Part shown: piece after piece, positions 1-9,145 of the stretch
How positions within the stretch are numbered: the first letter of the stretch is position 1
How the letters are laid out: each line of letters begins with the position of its first letter
Assembly (NCBI RefSeq): GCF_021044935.1
Contig: NZ_JAJNMP010000002.1
Span: forward strand, 682,001 to 746,000
DNA length: 64,000 nt
Reading direction: 5' to 3'
Origin: Agromyces cavernae
GTDB taxonomy: Bacteria > Actinomycetota > Actinomycetes > Actinomycetales > Microbacteriaceae
Made by a program: the position numbers and the translations under genes
The notes under the pieces: model-generated
Told to the model about the DNA's origin: nothing
The model's input: only the letters and a program-made list of their open reading frames with translations
Databases searched by the model: none

Positions 1-568
1 CCTTGGTGTGCAGCCGGCCGGCGGTGTCGATGATGACGATCTCGGTTCCGTCCTGCTTCGCCTTCTCGACGGTCTGGAAGGCGACGGATGCCGGATCCTG
101 CCCTTCGCGCTCGGGCCGGACGATGCCGACTCCGGCCCGCTCGGCCCACGTCGCGAGCTGGTCGACCGCCGCGGCACGGAAGGTATCGGCGGCGCCGACG
201 AGCACCGAGCGGTCGTAGCTGCGCAGGAACCGCGCGAACTTGCCGATCGTGGTCGTCTTGCCCACGCCGTTGACGCCGACGACGAGCACGACCGCGGGCC
301 GCTCGGTGAGCTTCAGGGTCGGGTCGTACTTCGACAGCCGCTCTTCGACGTTCTCGCGGAGCATGCGCTGCACGTCGCGCGGGTCGGTGGTCTTGTACCG
401 CTCGACCTGGGCCTTGATGGCGTCCACCATCTCTTCGGTGACCGACGGGCCGAAGTCGGCGCGGATCAGGGCGGACTCGAGGTCGTCCCACGTGTCCTCG
501 TCGATCGTCTTCGCCCCGAAGACCCCGCGAAGTGCGGCGCCGAGCGACCAGGATGCGCGTTCTGCCAT
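1..568 (-). CDS. ftsY: Signal recognition particle receptor FtsY (N-terminal 189 residues; runs off window)
   Basis: SRP receptor GTPase that docks the ribosome-SRP complex at the membrane for co-translational insertion of membrane proteins. Read on the minus strand from ATG 568. Visible are the four-helix N domain (about residues 1-85), the P-loop GVNGVGKTT of the SRP GTPase family near residue 97, and a DTAGR G3 motif close to the window edge; the rest of the G domain lies outside. The acidic A domain typical of E. coli FtsY is nearly absent, as in many actinobacteria. The gene follows smc in the same direction, the usual smc-ftsY order, but here an LLM/GH13 gene pair on the other strand separates them. 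No frameshift is seen in the visible part. Confidence 0.95.
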   Translation of the reverse strand, partial: MAERASWSLGAALRGVFGAKTIDEDTWDDLESALIRADFGPSVTEEMVDAIKAQVERYKTTDPRDVQRMLRENVEERLSKYDPTLKLTERPAVVLVVGVNGVGKTTTIGKFARFLRSYDRSVLVGAADTFRAAAVDQLATWAERAGVGIVRPEREGQDPASVAFQTVEKAKQDGTEIVIIDTAGRLHTK

Positions 569-738
569 GCCACCAGCCTAGGCGCACGCGTCGCCCTCGG
601 CCCGCGCGCCGGACGCGTCGCCACGCCGGCCCTGCCGTCGTGCGCGTGCCCGCTGCACAGGCACCGTGACCTGCGCAAGGGGTTGCCGATTCGGCCGGGT
701 GCGGGAATCGTCGGGGACGGTACGGAAGGAGTGCGCGC

Positions 739-1707
739 ATGACGATCCTGGGATTCCACGCCTCCCACGAACAACTCCCGCCGAGCCGCTTGCTCGACGC
801 CGTCAAGCATGCCGAGCAGGCGGGCTTCGACGCCGCGATGTGCAGCGATCACCTCGAACCGTGGAGCGTGCGCCAAGGCCACTCGGGCTACGCCTGGAGC
901 TGGCTCGGGGCGGCACTCGAGGCCACGAAGTTCTCACTGGGCGTCGTGACGGCGCCGGGTCAGCGGTATCACCCTGCCGTCCAGGCCCAGAAGATCGCGA
1001 CGCTCGCCGAGATGTACCCTCGCAGGTTCTGGGCGGCGATCGGCAGCGGCGAGGCGATCAACGAACACGTCACCGGCGACCCCTGGCCCGAGAAGGAGGA
1101 GCGCGACGCCCGGCTCCTCGAGACGATCGACGTGATGCGTCGCCTCCTCCGCGGTGAGGAGGTCTCGGTCGACGGCCGCATCCGAGTCGACCGCGCCCGC
1201 ATCTGGAGCCTGCCCGAGGCCCCGCCGCCGCTGTTCGCCGCCGCGGTGAGCACCGAGACCGCCCGCGACGCCGCGCAGTGGGCCGACGGGGTCATCACCG
1301 TCGAGCAGCCGCCCGGGGCCATACGCGACCTCATGGACTCCTACCGCGACGCCGGCGGTCGCGGGCCCATCGCCGTGCAGGTGCATCTGAGCTGGGCGCC
1401 CACCGACGAGGAGGCGCTCGCGATCGCCCACGACCAGTGGCGCCAGAGCCTCGTTCCCGCACCCCTCGCCTGGGAGCTCGACTCTCCCGAGGCCTTCGAC
1501 GAGCGCACGGCCGACGTCAGCGCCGAGCAGGTCGCCGAGACCCTCCTCGCGTCGTCCGATCCCGCCCGCCACCTCGAGCACCTCGCGGGGATCGCGGACC
1601 TCGGCGTCGACCGCATCTACCTGCACCACGTCGGAGCCGAGCAGCACCGCTTCATCGACCTCTTCGGGGAACGCGTGCTGCCCGCCCTGCGGAGCGCCGC
1701 CCGATGA
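739..1707 (+). CDS. LLM-class flavin-dependent oxidoreductase (probable non-F420 flavin family)
   Basis: A 322-aa luciferase-like monooxygenase-fold protein. It resembles the F420-dependent glucose-6-phosphate dehydrogenase group, close to the family modelled as TIGR03885 (probable FMN rather than F420 users), by motifs such as the N-terminal FHASHE, CSDHLEPW near residue 35, TAPGQRYHP near residue 72 and IGSGEAINEHVTG near residue 102. The substrate cannot be told from sequence. ATG 739 is preceded by a strong GGAAGGAG eight bases upstream. Its stop overlaps the start of the next gene (ATGA at 1704-1707), so the two are translationally coupled, which suggests a shared role with the GH13 enzyme, possibly in sugar metabolism (inference). 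Confidence 0.85.
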   Translation: MTILGFHASHEQLPPSRLLDAVKHAEQAGFDAAMCSDHLEPWSVRQGHSGYAWSWLGAALEATKFSLGVVTAPGQRYHPAVQAQKIATLAEMYPRRFWAAIGSGEAINEHVTGDPWPEKEERDARLLETIDVMRRLLRGEEVSVDGRIRVDRARIWSLPEAPPPLFAAAVSTETARDAAQWADGVITVEQPPGAIRDLMDSYRDAGGRGPIAVQVHLSWAPTDEEALAIAHDQWRQSLVPAPLAWELDSPEAFDERTADVSAEQVAETLLASSDPARHLEHLAGIADLGVDRIYLHHVGAEQHRFIDLFGERVLPALRSAAR

Positions 1708-3368
1708 GGATCACCGACCGCAGCGACCTCTGGTGGAAGACCGCCGTGGTCTACTGCCTCGACGTCGAGACCTACATGGACTGGAACGATGACGGGTACG
1801 GCGATTTCGAGGGCCTCGCGCATCGGCTCGATCACCTCTCCGAGCTCGGCGTGACGGTCATCTGGCTCATGCCGTTCCAGCCGACTCCCGACCGCGACGA
1901 CGGCTACGACATCACGGACTTCACGAACGTCGACCGACGCCTCGGCTCCCTCGGCGACGTGGCGGAGTTCGTGCGCACCGCACGAGATCGCGGCATGCGG
2001 GTGATCATCGACTTCGTCATGAACCACACGTCCGACCGGCATCCGTGGTTCACGTCGGCGCGCCGGAGCCGCACCGCACCGTTCCGCGACTTCTACGTGT
2101 GGGTCGACGAACCGCCGAAGCAGCAGGCGCAGACCGTGTTCCCCGGCGAGGAGGACAGCGTCTGGGAGCACGACGAGCGCACCGGCCAGTACTACCTGCA
2201 CACCTTCTACGGCCACCAGCCCGATCTGAACATCGCGAACCCCGCGGTGCGCGACGAGATCGCGAAGACGATCGGGTTCTGGCTGGAGCTCGGCGTCTCG
2301 GGGTTCCGGGTCGACGCGGTGCCGTTCCTCATCGAACCGCCGGTCGGCGTCGACATCGGTGATCCGCACGAGTTCCTCCGGGACATCCGACGGTTCCTGC
2401 AACGGCGATCGAGCGAGGCAGTGCTCCTCGGCGAAGTGAACCTGCCGTTCGACCAGCAACTCGAGTTCTTCGGCCGCCCCGGCAACCCCGCCGAGCTCAC
2501 CATGCAGTTCGACTTCCTGGGGATGCAGGCGCTCTACCTCTCGTTGGCGCGGGAGGACGCGCGCCCGCTCGCCGCGTCGCTCGCGGAGCGGCCCCAGCTC
2601 GAGCCAGAGGCGCAGTGGGCCAACTTCGTGCGCAACCACGATGAGCTCACGCTCGACAAGCTCACCGACGCCGAACGCGAGGAGGTCTTCGAGGCGTTCG
2701 CGCCCGAGGAGTGGATGCGCGTCTACGGCCGCGGCATCGTGCGGCGGCTGCCGCCGATGCTCGAGGGTGATCCGCGCCGGATCCGCATGGTGTACAGCCT
2801 GCTGTTCTCGCTGCCCGGCACCCCCGTGCTCTTCTACGGCGAGGAGATCGGCATGGGCGAGAACGCGGCCGAGCGCAAGCGCCTCGCCGTACGAACGCCG
2901 ATGCAGTGGACCGACGAGGCGAACGGGGGCTTCTCACGCGCTGCGCCGCGCAAGCTCGCCTCGCGACCGCCGACCGACGGCTACGCCCCCGAGCACGTGA
3001 ACGTCGAGGCGCAACGGCACGATCCCGACTCCCTGCTCGGCGTCATCCGGGGCTTCGCGGCCGTGTACCGAAGTTCGCCCGAGATCGGGTGGGGCCGCTT
3101 CGAACTGCTCGAGCACGGCCAGGACGCCGTGCTCGCCCACCGCATCACGGCCGACGTCGGCCGCTTCGTCGCCGTGCACAACTTCGCAGCGGTGCCGACC
3201 GTCGTGACCCTCGAGCTCGGCGAGGTCGCACAAGACTCGAAGCTGTCCGACCTGTTCGCCGTCGACGCGTTCGACCTCGACGCGTCCGGCCGCATCGACG
3301 TGCACCTCGACGCCTACGGATACCGGTGGTTCCGCATCGTCGAGCCCGACGACCGGCGTCTCACGTGA
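1704..3368 (+). CDS. GH13 alpha-amylase family protein, trehalose-synthase-like
   Basis: A 554-aa glycoside hydrolase family 13 enzyme. The N-terminus (WWKTAVVYCLDVETYMD) and the NDDGYGDF stretch resemble trehalose synthases (maltose to trehalose isomerases). All four GH13 regions are intact: DFVMNHTS, FRVDA with nucleophile Asp204, LLGEV with acid/base Glu244 and RNHDE with transition-state Asp313. A C-terminal beta domain ends at residue 554. The frame is open far upstream, but ATG 1704 overlaps the stop of the LLM gene in an ATGA junction and matches the conserved family start. It may be TreS or a related alpha-glucosyltransferase; no fused maltokinase domain is present. It faces smc tail to tail with only 9 bp between them. 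Confidence 0.88.
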   Translation: MRITDRSDLWWKTAVVYCLDVETYMDWNDDGYGDFEGLAHRLDHLSELGVTVIWLMPFQPTPDRDDGYDITDFTNVDRRLGSLGDVAEFVRTARDRGMRVIIDFVMNHTSDRHPWFTSARRSRTAPFRDFYVWVDEPPKQQAQTVFPGEEDSVWEHDERTGQYYLHTFYGHQPDLNIANPAVRDEIAKTIGFWLELGVSGFRVDAVPFLIEPPVGVDIGDPHEFLRDIRRFLQRRSSEAVLLGEVNLPFDQQLEFFGRPGNPAELTMQFDFLGMQALYLSLAREDARPLAASLAERPQLEPEAQWANFVRNHDELTLDKLTDAEREEVFEAFAPEEWMRVYGRGIVRRLPPMLEGDPRRIRMVYSLLFSLPGTPVLFYGEEIGMGENAAERKRLAVRTPMQWTDEANGGFSRAAPRKLASRPPTDGYAPEHVNVEAQRHDPDSLLGVIRGFAAVYRSSPEIGWGRFELLEHGQDAVLAHRITADVGRFVAVHNFAAVPTVVTLELGEVAQDSKLSDLFAVDAFDLDASGRIDVHLDAYGYRWFRIVEPDDRRLT

Positions 3369-3377
3369 GCGGAGACC

Positions 3378-6300
3378 TCAGCTCGCCCTCGCCTCGCGAT
3401 CCTCGCGCACCCGCTGCCCGACGACGGCGGAGACGCCGTCCTGTCGCATCGAGACGCCGTAGAGCGCGTCGGCGATCTCCATCGTGCGCTTCTGGTGCGT
3501 GATGACGATGAGCTGGCTCGAATCGCGGAGGTCCTCGAAGGTCGAGAGCAGCCGGCCGAGGTTGGCGTCGTCGAGCGCCGCCTCGACCTCGTCCATGATG
3601 TAGAACGGGCTCGGGCGGGCCTTGAAGATCGCCATCAGCAGGGCCACGGCCGCGAGCGATCGCTCCCCGCCCGAGAGCAGCGAGAGCCGCTCGATCTTCT
3701 TGCCGGCGGGCTTCACGCTCACCTCGATGCCGGTCGTGAGCATGTCGTCGGGATCGGTCAGCGAGATGCTGCCCGAGCCGCCCGGGAAGAGCACCGGGAA
3801 CACCTCGGCGAACGCCGCCTGCGTGTCATCGAAGGCGCTGCGGAAGATCGCCTCCATCTTGGTGTCGATCTCCTCGATGATCGTGATGAGGTCCTTGCGG
3901 GTGTTCGCCAGGTCGGTGAGCTGCTCGCTGAGGAACTGGTGACGCTGTTCGAGGGCCGCGAACTCCTCGAGCGCGAGCGGGTTCACGCGCCCGAGCTGCG
4001 CGAGCTTGCGCTCCGCGGCGGCCAGGCGCCGCTGCTGCTCGTCGCGCTGGAACGCCCGCGGCTCGCCGCCCTCCTCTTCGGCCGGGATCTCCTGATCGGG
4101 GCCGTACTCGGCGACGAGCACGTCCTCCGTGAGGCCGAGCTCGGATTCGGCGCGCTCGACGAGCCCCCCGACGTGGAGCTTCTTCTCGTAGATGCGCAAC
4201 TCGAGGCCGTGGACGTCTTCGGTGACGGTGTGCAGACGCTGCCTGACCGCCGCCTCGTCGCGCCGAACCGCCTGAAGCTCCTCGTTGCGACTGGCCCGCT
4301 CGGCCTCGGCGCGGCCCAGGGCCACGCGAGCCTCGGCGACCGACGCGTCGACCGATGCGAGCGCCTGCGGCAGCACATCGGCGACACGACGCGCCGCCTC
4401 GAGCTGCGCACGACGGACGACCGCCCGTCGCGCAGCGTCGGCGGCGGCCTGCCGCTCGGCGTCGAACTGCGCCTGCATCGCCCGGATGCGCGCCTCTTCG
4501 GCACGCACCCGCTCCTTCGCCGTCTCGAGCTTGAGCTTCGCCTCGACCTCGGCCTCGCGCGCCGACTCGAGCGCGGCGAGCGCCCCGTCACGCGCCGCCG
4601 TGTCGAGTACGGGTCGGGGCGTCTCCCGCGCGGTGTCGACGGCGTGCTTCGCTGCTGCGGCGGCGTGCTCGGCGTCGGCGACCCGTTCCTCGGCGTTCGC
4701 CGCGGCCTGCCGCAGGCGCTCGGAGTCGGCCTCCGCCGCCTCGGCCTGGACGCGCGCCCGGTTGAGCTGCTCGGTGCGCTGGGCGAGTTGCGCGTCGAAC
4801 TCGCGCAGCGCCGCGAGGGCGCGCTTGGACTGATCCTTCGACTGCTCGACGATCTGCCGCTGCTCGGTGAGCTCAAAGCGGCTGCGCTCGATCTCGGCGC
4901 GCACCTCCTCGAGGCGCGCCGCCGCACGGTCGCGCTCGGCGATGAGCTCGATGCGGCTCTGCTTGCGCCCCGAGCCGCCGCGCAGCACGAATCGCCCGAC
5001 GACGGTGCCGTCCTTCGTGATCACGGTGGCGGGCCGCGTCGACGCTGCGATCGTCTGCTCGGCGGCGCGCGCTGCAGCGAGATCGTCGGCGATGAGCACC
5101 TCGGCGAGCAGTCCCCGCACGCCAGGGGGCGCAGTGACGACGGACGAGGCCGCGGTGAGTCCGTCGAGCGCCGGCATCGGTTCGGCGACCGCGGTCGATC
5201 CGGCATCGGCGAGGGCCAGCGCGACCCTCCCCAGCTCGCCCGTCTCGGCCTTGTCGAGTGCGCGGTACGCGGCGTCGCGATCCTCGACGAGCACGGCGTC
5301 GGCGAGCGAGCCGAGGGCCGCCGCGATCGCCGTCTCGTAGCCGGGCTGCACCTGCATCGCCTCGGCGAGCAGGCCGCGAACGCCGTCGACGCCCGCCGCC
5401 ACGAGCGCCGCCGAGCCGTCCTTCTGGTCGAGTGCGAGCGACAGGGCCTGCGTGCGCGCCCCGAGGGCACCGTGCTCGCGCTCCCGCCCGTGCAGCTCGT
5501 CGCGGATGCGCTCGATCTCGGCCTCGGCCTCGAACACCGCAGCCTGCGCGAGCTCGTAGGCCTCGTCGAGGTCGGTCTCGGCCGTCTCGCGGGTGTCGGC
5601 GACGGCCTCGGCCTCGGCGAGGGCGGCGGCGGCACGGGAGCGGCGCTCGGCCGATGCCTCGAGCGCGTTCTCGTGGCGCAGCACCTCGCCGCGAACGGCC
5701 GCCAGCTTCGACGCCGCCGAGTCGGCCTGGCCCGCGAGCTTCGAGAGCTCGAGATCGTACGCCGAGACGAGCGCGCTCTGTCGTGCGATGCCCTCGTCGA
5801 CGGTGTCGAGTTCCGCCCGGCGGCGCATGGTCGCCTCATGGGCGTCGTCGAGGGCGGATGCCGCAGCACCGACACCGTCGCGGATGCCGTCGAGCTCGGC
5901 CACAGCGCTGTCGATCATCTCGCGGGTGACGCTCGGCGAGGCATCCGTCTCTTCGGACGCGCTCTCGAGCAGCGCGATGCGCTGCCGCGCGAGCGAATCG
6001 AGGGACCGCAGGTTGCCCTGCGCCTGCTCGAGCGCGAAGCTCGTCGACCTCGCCCGGTCGACGTCATCGCCCGACTGCGCCGCCTCGAGCCGCGCGACCT
6101 CGGCCTGGTGGCGCTCGAGCCGGTCCTGCAGGCCGAGCCGTTCGGCGTGCCGTTCGTGCTCGCTTCGACCGTGCTCGTCGAGGGCCCGGCGCAGGCCCAC
6201 GACCTCGTCGGCGAGCAACCGCGCCCGGGCGTCGCGCACGACGGCCGCGATCGTCGCCGCCTCGCGAGCGACCTCGGCCTGGCGGCCGAGCGGCTTCAGC

Positions 6301-6902
6301 TGGCGGCGGATCTCGCCTGCGAGATCGGAGAGCCGGGTGAGGTTGGCCTGCATCGCATCGAGCTTGCGCAGGGTCTTCTCTTTGCGACGCCGGTGCTTGA
6401 GGATCCCCGCGGCCTCCTCGATGAAACCGCGACGGTCTTCGGGGGTGGCGCGCAGCACCTGGTCGAGCTGGCCCTGTCCGACGATGACGTGCATCTCTCG
6501 GCCGAGCCCCGTGTCGCTCAGGAGCTCCTGCACGTCGAGCAGGCGGCACTGCTCGCCGTTGATGGCGTATTCGCTCGTGCCGTTGCGGAACAGCGTGCGC
6601 GAGATCGTGACCTCGCTGTACTCGATCGGCAGCGCGCCGTCGCTGTTGTCGATCGTCAGGCTCACCTCGGCGCGACCGAGCGGGCCGCGCGTCGATGTTC
6701 CGGCGAAGATGACATCCTCCATCTTGCCGCCGCGCAGCGTCTTCGCGCCCTGCTCGCCCATGACCCACGCGAGGGCGTCGACGACGTTCGACTTGCCCGA
6801 GCCGTTGGGGCCGACGATGCAGGTCACGCCCGGTTCGAATGCGAACGAGGTCGGCTGGGCGAAGGACTTGAAGCCCTTGAGCGTCAGGCTCTTGAGGTAC
6901 AC
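3378..6902 (-). CDS. smc: Chromosome segregation protein SMC
   Basis: A 1174-aa SMC ATPase that, with ScpA/ScpB, loops and compacts the nucleoid. Walker A GPNGSGKS is at residues 31-38, the ABC signature LSGGE at 1076-1080 and Walker B with the DE pair at 1104-1105. Two long coiled-coil arms, rich in Ala, Glu, Arg and Leu, flank a hinge around residues 480-640 (GVRGLLAEA... region). The frame is open to 7019, but GTG 6902 gives the conserved start VYLKSLTLKGFKSF and has a GGGAGG ribosome site about eight bases upstream, so I chose it. The very long open frame on the opposite strand here is a GC-codon shadow. Confidence 0.97.
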   Translation of the reverse strand: MYLKSLTLKGFKSFAQPTSFAFEPGVTCIVGPNGSGKSNVVDALAWVMGEQGAKTLRGGKMEDVIFAGTSTRGPLGRAEVSLTIDNSDGALPIEYSEVTISRTLFRNGTSEYAINGEQCRLLDVQELLSDTGLGREMHVIVGQGQLDQVLRATPEDRRGFIEEAAGILKHRRRKEKTLRKLDAMQANLTRLSDLAGEIRRQLKPLGRQAEVAREAATIAAVVRDARARLLADEVVGLRRALDEHGRSEHERHAERLGLQDRLERHQAEVARLEAAQSGDDVDRARSTSFALEQAQGNLRSLDSLARQRIALLESASEETDASPSVTREMIDSAVAELDGIRDGVGAAASALDDAHEATMRRRAELDTVDEGIARQSALVSAYDLELSKLAGQADSAASKLAAVRGEVLRHENALEASAERRSRAAAALAEAEAVADTRETAETDLDEAYELAQAAVFEAEAEIERIRDELHGREREHGALGARTQALSLALDQKDGSAALVAAGVDGVRGLLAEAMQVQPGYETAIAAALGSLADAVLVEDRDAAYRALDKAETGELGRVALALADAGSTAVAEPMPALDGLTAASSVVTAPPGVRGLLAEVLIADDLAAARAAEQTIAASTRPATVITKDGTVVGRFVLRGGSGRKQSRIELIAERDRAAARLEEVRAEIERSRFELTEQRQIVEQSKDQSKRALAALREFDAQLAQRTEQLNRARVQAEAAEADSERLRQAAANAEERVADAEHAAAAAKHAVDTARETPRPVLDTAARDGALAALESAREAEVEAKLKLETAKERVRAEEARIRAMQAQFDAERQAAADAARRAVVRRAQLEAARRVADVLPQALASVDASVAEARVALGRAEAERASRNEELQAVRRDEAAVRQRLHTVTEDVHGLELRIYEKKLHVGGLVERAESELGLTEDVLVAEYGPDQEIPAEEEGGEPRAFQRDEQQRRLAAAERKLAQLGRVNPLALEEFAALEQRHQFLSEQLTDLANTRKDLITIIEEIDTKMEAIFRSAFDDTQAAFAEVFPVLFPGGSGSISLTDPDDMLTTGIEVSVKPAGKKIERLSLLSGGERSLAAVALLMAIFKARPSPFYIMDEVEAALDDANLGRLLSTFEDLRDSSQLIVITHQKRTMEIADALYGVSMRQDGVSAVVGQRVREDREARAS

Positions 6903-7075
6903 GTCCCACCCTCCCCTGTCCGCGAGAACGCTGCGGACTACGGTATCCGAGGTTCGCACCGCTCGAGCGCACGCGCGCCGTGCGCGGGCGAAGCCGCCCT
7001 TGCCGCGAGCCCGGCGCATCGATAGTCTGGGCGGCTGCCCGAACGGCGGCGCACGACGACCACAGGAGGTCCCGC

Positions 7076-8146
7076 ATGGCGGTCGAGATCCGACCGATCA
7101 CCTTCCCCGACCGGCTCGGCACCCCCGAGGCCGTCGAGTTCGAGCGCTACGCCGAGTTCGCGATCGACATCGAGGTCGAGCGGTGGGGCGACGACCGGCT
7201 CGCATACACGCCGGCCGAGATGCTCGCGATGTACCGCGACGAGCGGTACGAGATGCGGCAGGCGTTCGCGGCGTGGGACGGCGATGCGTGCATCGGACGC
7301 ACGATCAGCTGGTGGGAGCGCGACCCGGCGGCGAGGACGGGCACGGTCATCGTGGAGGTCGCGCCGGCGTACCGTCGCCGGGGCCTCGGCACTCGGCTGC
7401 TCGAGCACGCCGAGGGCGTGATCACCGACCTCGGGCGGTCGATCTACCTGGGTTGGGTCGACTACCCGCTGAAGGAACTCGACCTGCCCGGGCCGCGGCT
7501 GGCCGCCCCCGAAGGCGACGCCACGATCCCCGCCGAGCTGCCGAGCGTGCGATTCGCGACCCATCACGGCTACGTCATCGGGCAACTCGAACGCTCGAGT
7601 GCACTCGACGTCGACGGCCGGGTCGAGGACTTCCGCGCCGAATCCGCGCGACGCGAGTCCGGGACATCCGACTACCGCCTCGTCGGCTGGATCGACCACG
7701 TGCCCGACGCGCTCGTCGACAGCTATGCCGCGGCACGCGCGCGGATGGTGCTCGACGTCCCCGCCGGCGGCCTCACGATCGACGAAGAGCATTGGGACGC
7801 CGATCGCGTGCGAACCCACGAAGTGCAGGCGATCGCGGGCGGGCGCACACTGCTCGTGCAGGCGGCCGTCGCACCTGATGGCACGATCGCCGGGTACACC
7901 GAGCTCGAACTGCCTCCCGGCAAGGCCGTGGCGTACCAGTCCGACACGCTCGTCGTCGCCGCGCACCGGGGCCACCGCCTCGGCATGCGCATGAAGCTCG
8001 CGAACCTCGTACGGCTCGGCGAGGTCGCCCCCGAGCGCACGACGATCTACACCTGGAACGCCGACGAGAACGAGCACATGCTCGCCATCAACATTGCGCT
8101 CGGGTTCGAGCCGCACGGCATGTCGGCCGAGTTCCAGCGCGGCTGA
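7076..8146 (+). CDS. Tandem GNAT-fold N-acetyltransferase
   Basis: A 356-aa protein with two GNAT domains. The N-terminal half holds an acetyl-CoA-binding loop near residue 100 (APAYRRRGLGTRLLEHAE), and the C-terminal half a second, more degenerate copy (AHRGHRLGMRMKLANL near residue 300) followed by TIYTWNADEN, typical of bidomain actinobacterial acetyltransferases. Mycothiol synthase is also a tandem GNAT, but this sequence does not look specifically like MshD, so the substrate is unknown. ATG 7076 has CAGGAGGT eight bases upstream. The gene is divergent from smc, with the two promoters sharing 6903-7075, where a TAGTCT -10 candidate is visible at 7024. Confidence 0.85.
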   Translation: MAVEIRPITFPDRLGTPEAVEFERYAEFAIDIEVERWGDDRLAYTPAEMLAMYRDERYEMRQAFAAWDGDACIGRTISWWERDPAARTGTVIVEVAPAYRRRGLGTRLLEHAEGVITDLGRSIYLGWVDYPLKELDLPGPRLAAPEGDATIPAELPSVRFATHHGYVIGQLERSSALDVDGRVEDFRAESARRESGTSDYRLVGWIDHVPDALVDSYAAARARMVLDVPAGGLTIDEEHWDADRVRTHEVQAIAGGRTLLVQAAVAPDGTIAGYTELELPPGKAVAYQSDTLVVAAHRGHRLGMRMKLANLVRLGEVAPERTTIYTWNADENEHMLAINIALGFEPHGMSAEFQRG

Positions 8147-8285
8147 GGCGCCGGCACCCCGGCACTCGATTCGGGTACACACAACTGCGCACGCCGACCC
8201 GCGCGGAATGGGTGGTTCGGCCGATGCGGCCCGGTCTGCGCCCGACTAGCGTCCTCGGTGAGGTCGCAGGAGCGGGAGCGGGAAG

Positions 8286-9131
8286 ATGACGAAGCGGCAG
8301 CGGGATTCGGCGGGCCAGTCCGCGCCCGTCGAGGCTTGGGATGCGATCGCGGCGCAATACGACGAGCACGTCGCGCCCGGCGAATCCGAACTGGCAACGG
8401 CCGGACTTCGACTGGCGGGGCTGAAACCGGGCGACTCCTTCCTCGATGTCGCCGCCGGAACAGGCGGCTTGAGCCTCCCAGCGGCGCGATCGGGCGCGAA
8501 GGTGCTGGCGACCGACTGGTCACCGAAGATGATCGACCGCTTCAACGCGCGCGTCATCTCCGAAGGACTCGATGCCGAGGGCCGGGTGATGGACTGCCAC
8601 GCACTCGACATCCCCGACGACAGCTTCGATATCACCGGATCGCAGTTCGGCGTCATGCTCGTTCCCGATCAGGCGAAGGCCCTGCGTGAGATGGTGCGCG
8701 TGACGAAGCCCGGTGGACGCGTGCTCATCATCGCGTACGGGGATCCCGCGGAGTTCGAGGCGCTGCACTTCTTCGTCAGGGCGGCGCAGGCGGTCGTACC
8801 TGAACTCGAGGGACCACCCGACGACGAACCGCTGCTCGAGTTCCAGCTCGCGGACCCCGACGTCCTCCGACAGCGGCTGATCGCCGCCGGCCTGTCGGAC
8901 GTCGTCGTCCACACGAACCACCGGGAACGCATCACCGTCTCGACAGGACGTCGACTCTGGGACTGGACCCTCGGCGGCAACCCGATCGCCGGCCAGCTCC
9001 TCGGCGATCTCACCGACCGGCAACGCGCGGACATCGTCGACGTCCTCGATGAGATGATCCGCGACAGCTCCGCCGGTGACGGACCGCTCGTCCTCACCGC
9101 CCCACTCAACATCGGCATCGGAACGAAGTAG
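8286..9131 (+). CDS. Class I SAM-dependent methyltransferase (UbiE/COQ5-like)
   Basis: A 281-aa class I methyltransferase. Motif I (FLDVAAGTGGLSLPAA, near residues 56-72) binds S-adenosylmethionine; an acidic motif II (LATDWS) follows, then FDITGSQFGVMLVPD and a post-III VTKPGGRVLII. This layout fits the UbiE/ubiquinone-menaquinone-type Methyltransf_11 group, but the substrate is not evident and the gene is not in a menaquinone operon. ATG 8286 lies behind GAGCGGGAAG. A TAGCGT -10 candidate sits at 8247-8252, so it probably has its own promoter in the 139-bp gap after the GNAT gene. It converges on mutM with only 14 bp between them. Confidence 0.85.
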   Translation: MTKRQRDSAGQSAPVEAWDAIAAQYDEHVAPGESELATAGLRLAGLKPGDSFLDVAAGTGGLSLPAARSGAKVLATDWSPKMIDRFNARVISEGLDAEGRVMDCHALDIPDDSFDITGSQFGVMLVPDQAKALREMVRVTKPGGRVLIIAYGDPAEFEALHFFVRAAQAVVPELEGPPDDEPLLEFQLADPDVLRQRLIAAGLSDVVVHTNHRERITVSTGRRLWDWTLGGNPIAGQLLGDLTDRQRADIVDVLDEMIRDSSAGDGPLVLTAPLNIGIGTK

Positions 9132-9145
9132 GACCTACAGGAAGG

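Noticed and set aside
3495..7025. 1176-codon open frame opposite smc
   Set aside because: Arises from GC-rich third-position bias antisense to a clear SMC protein; Arg/Leu/Gly-rich with no recognisable domain.
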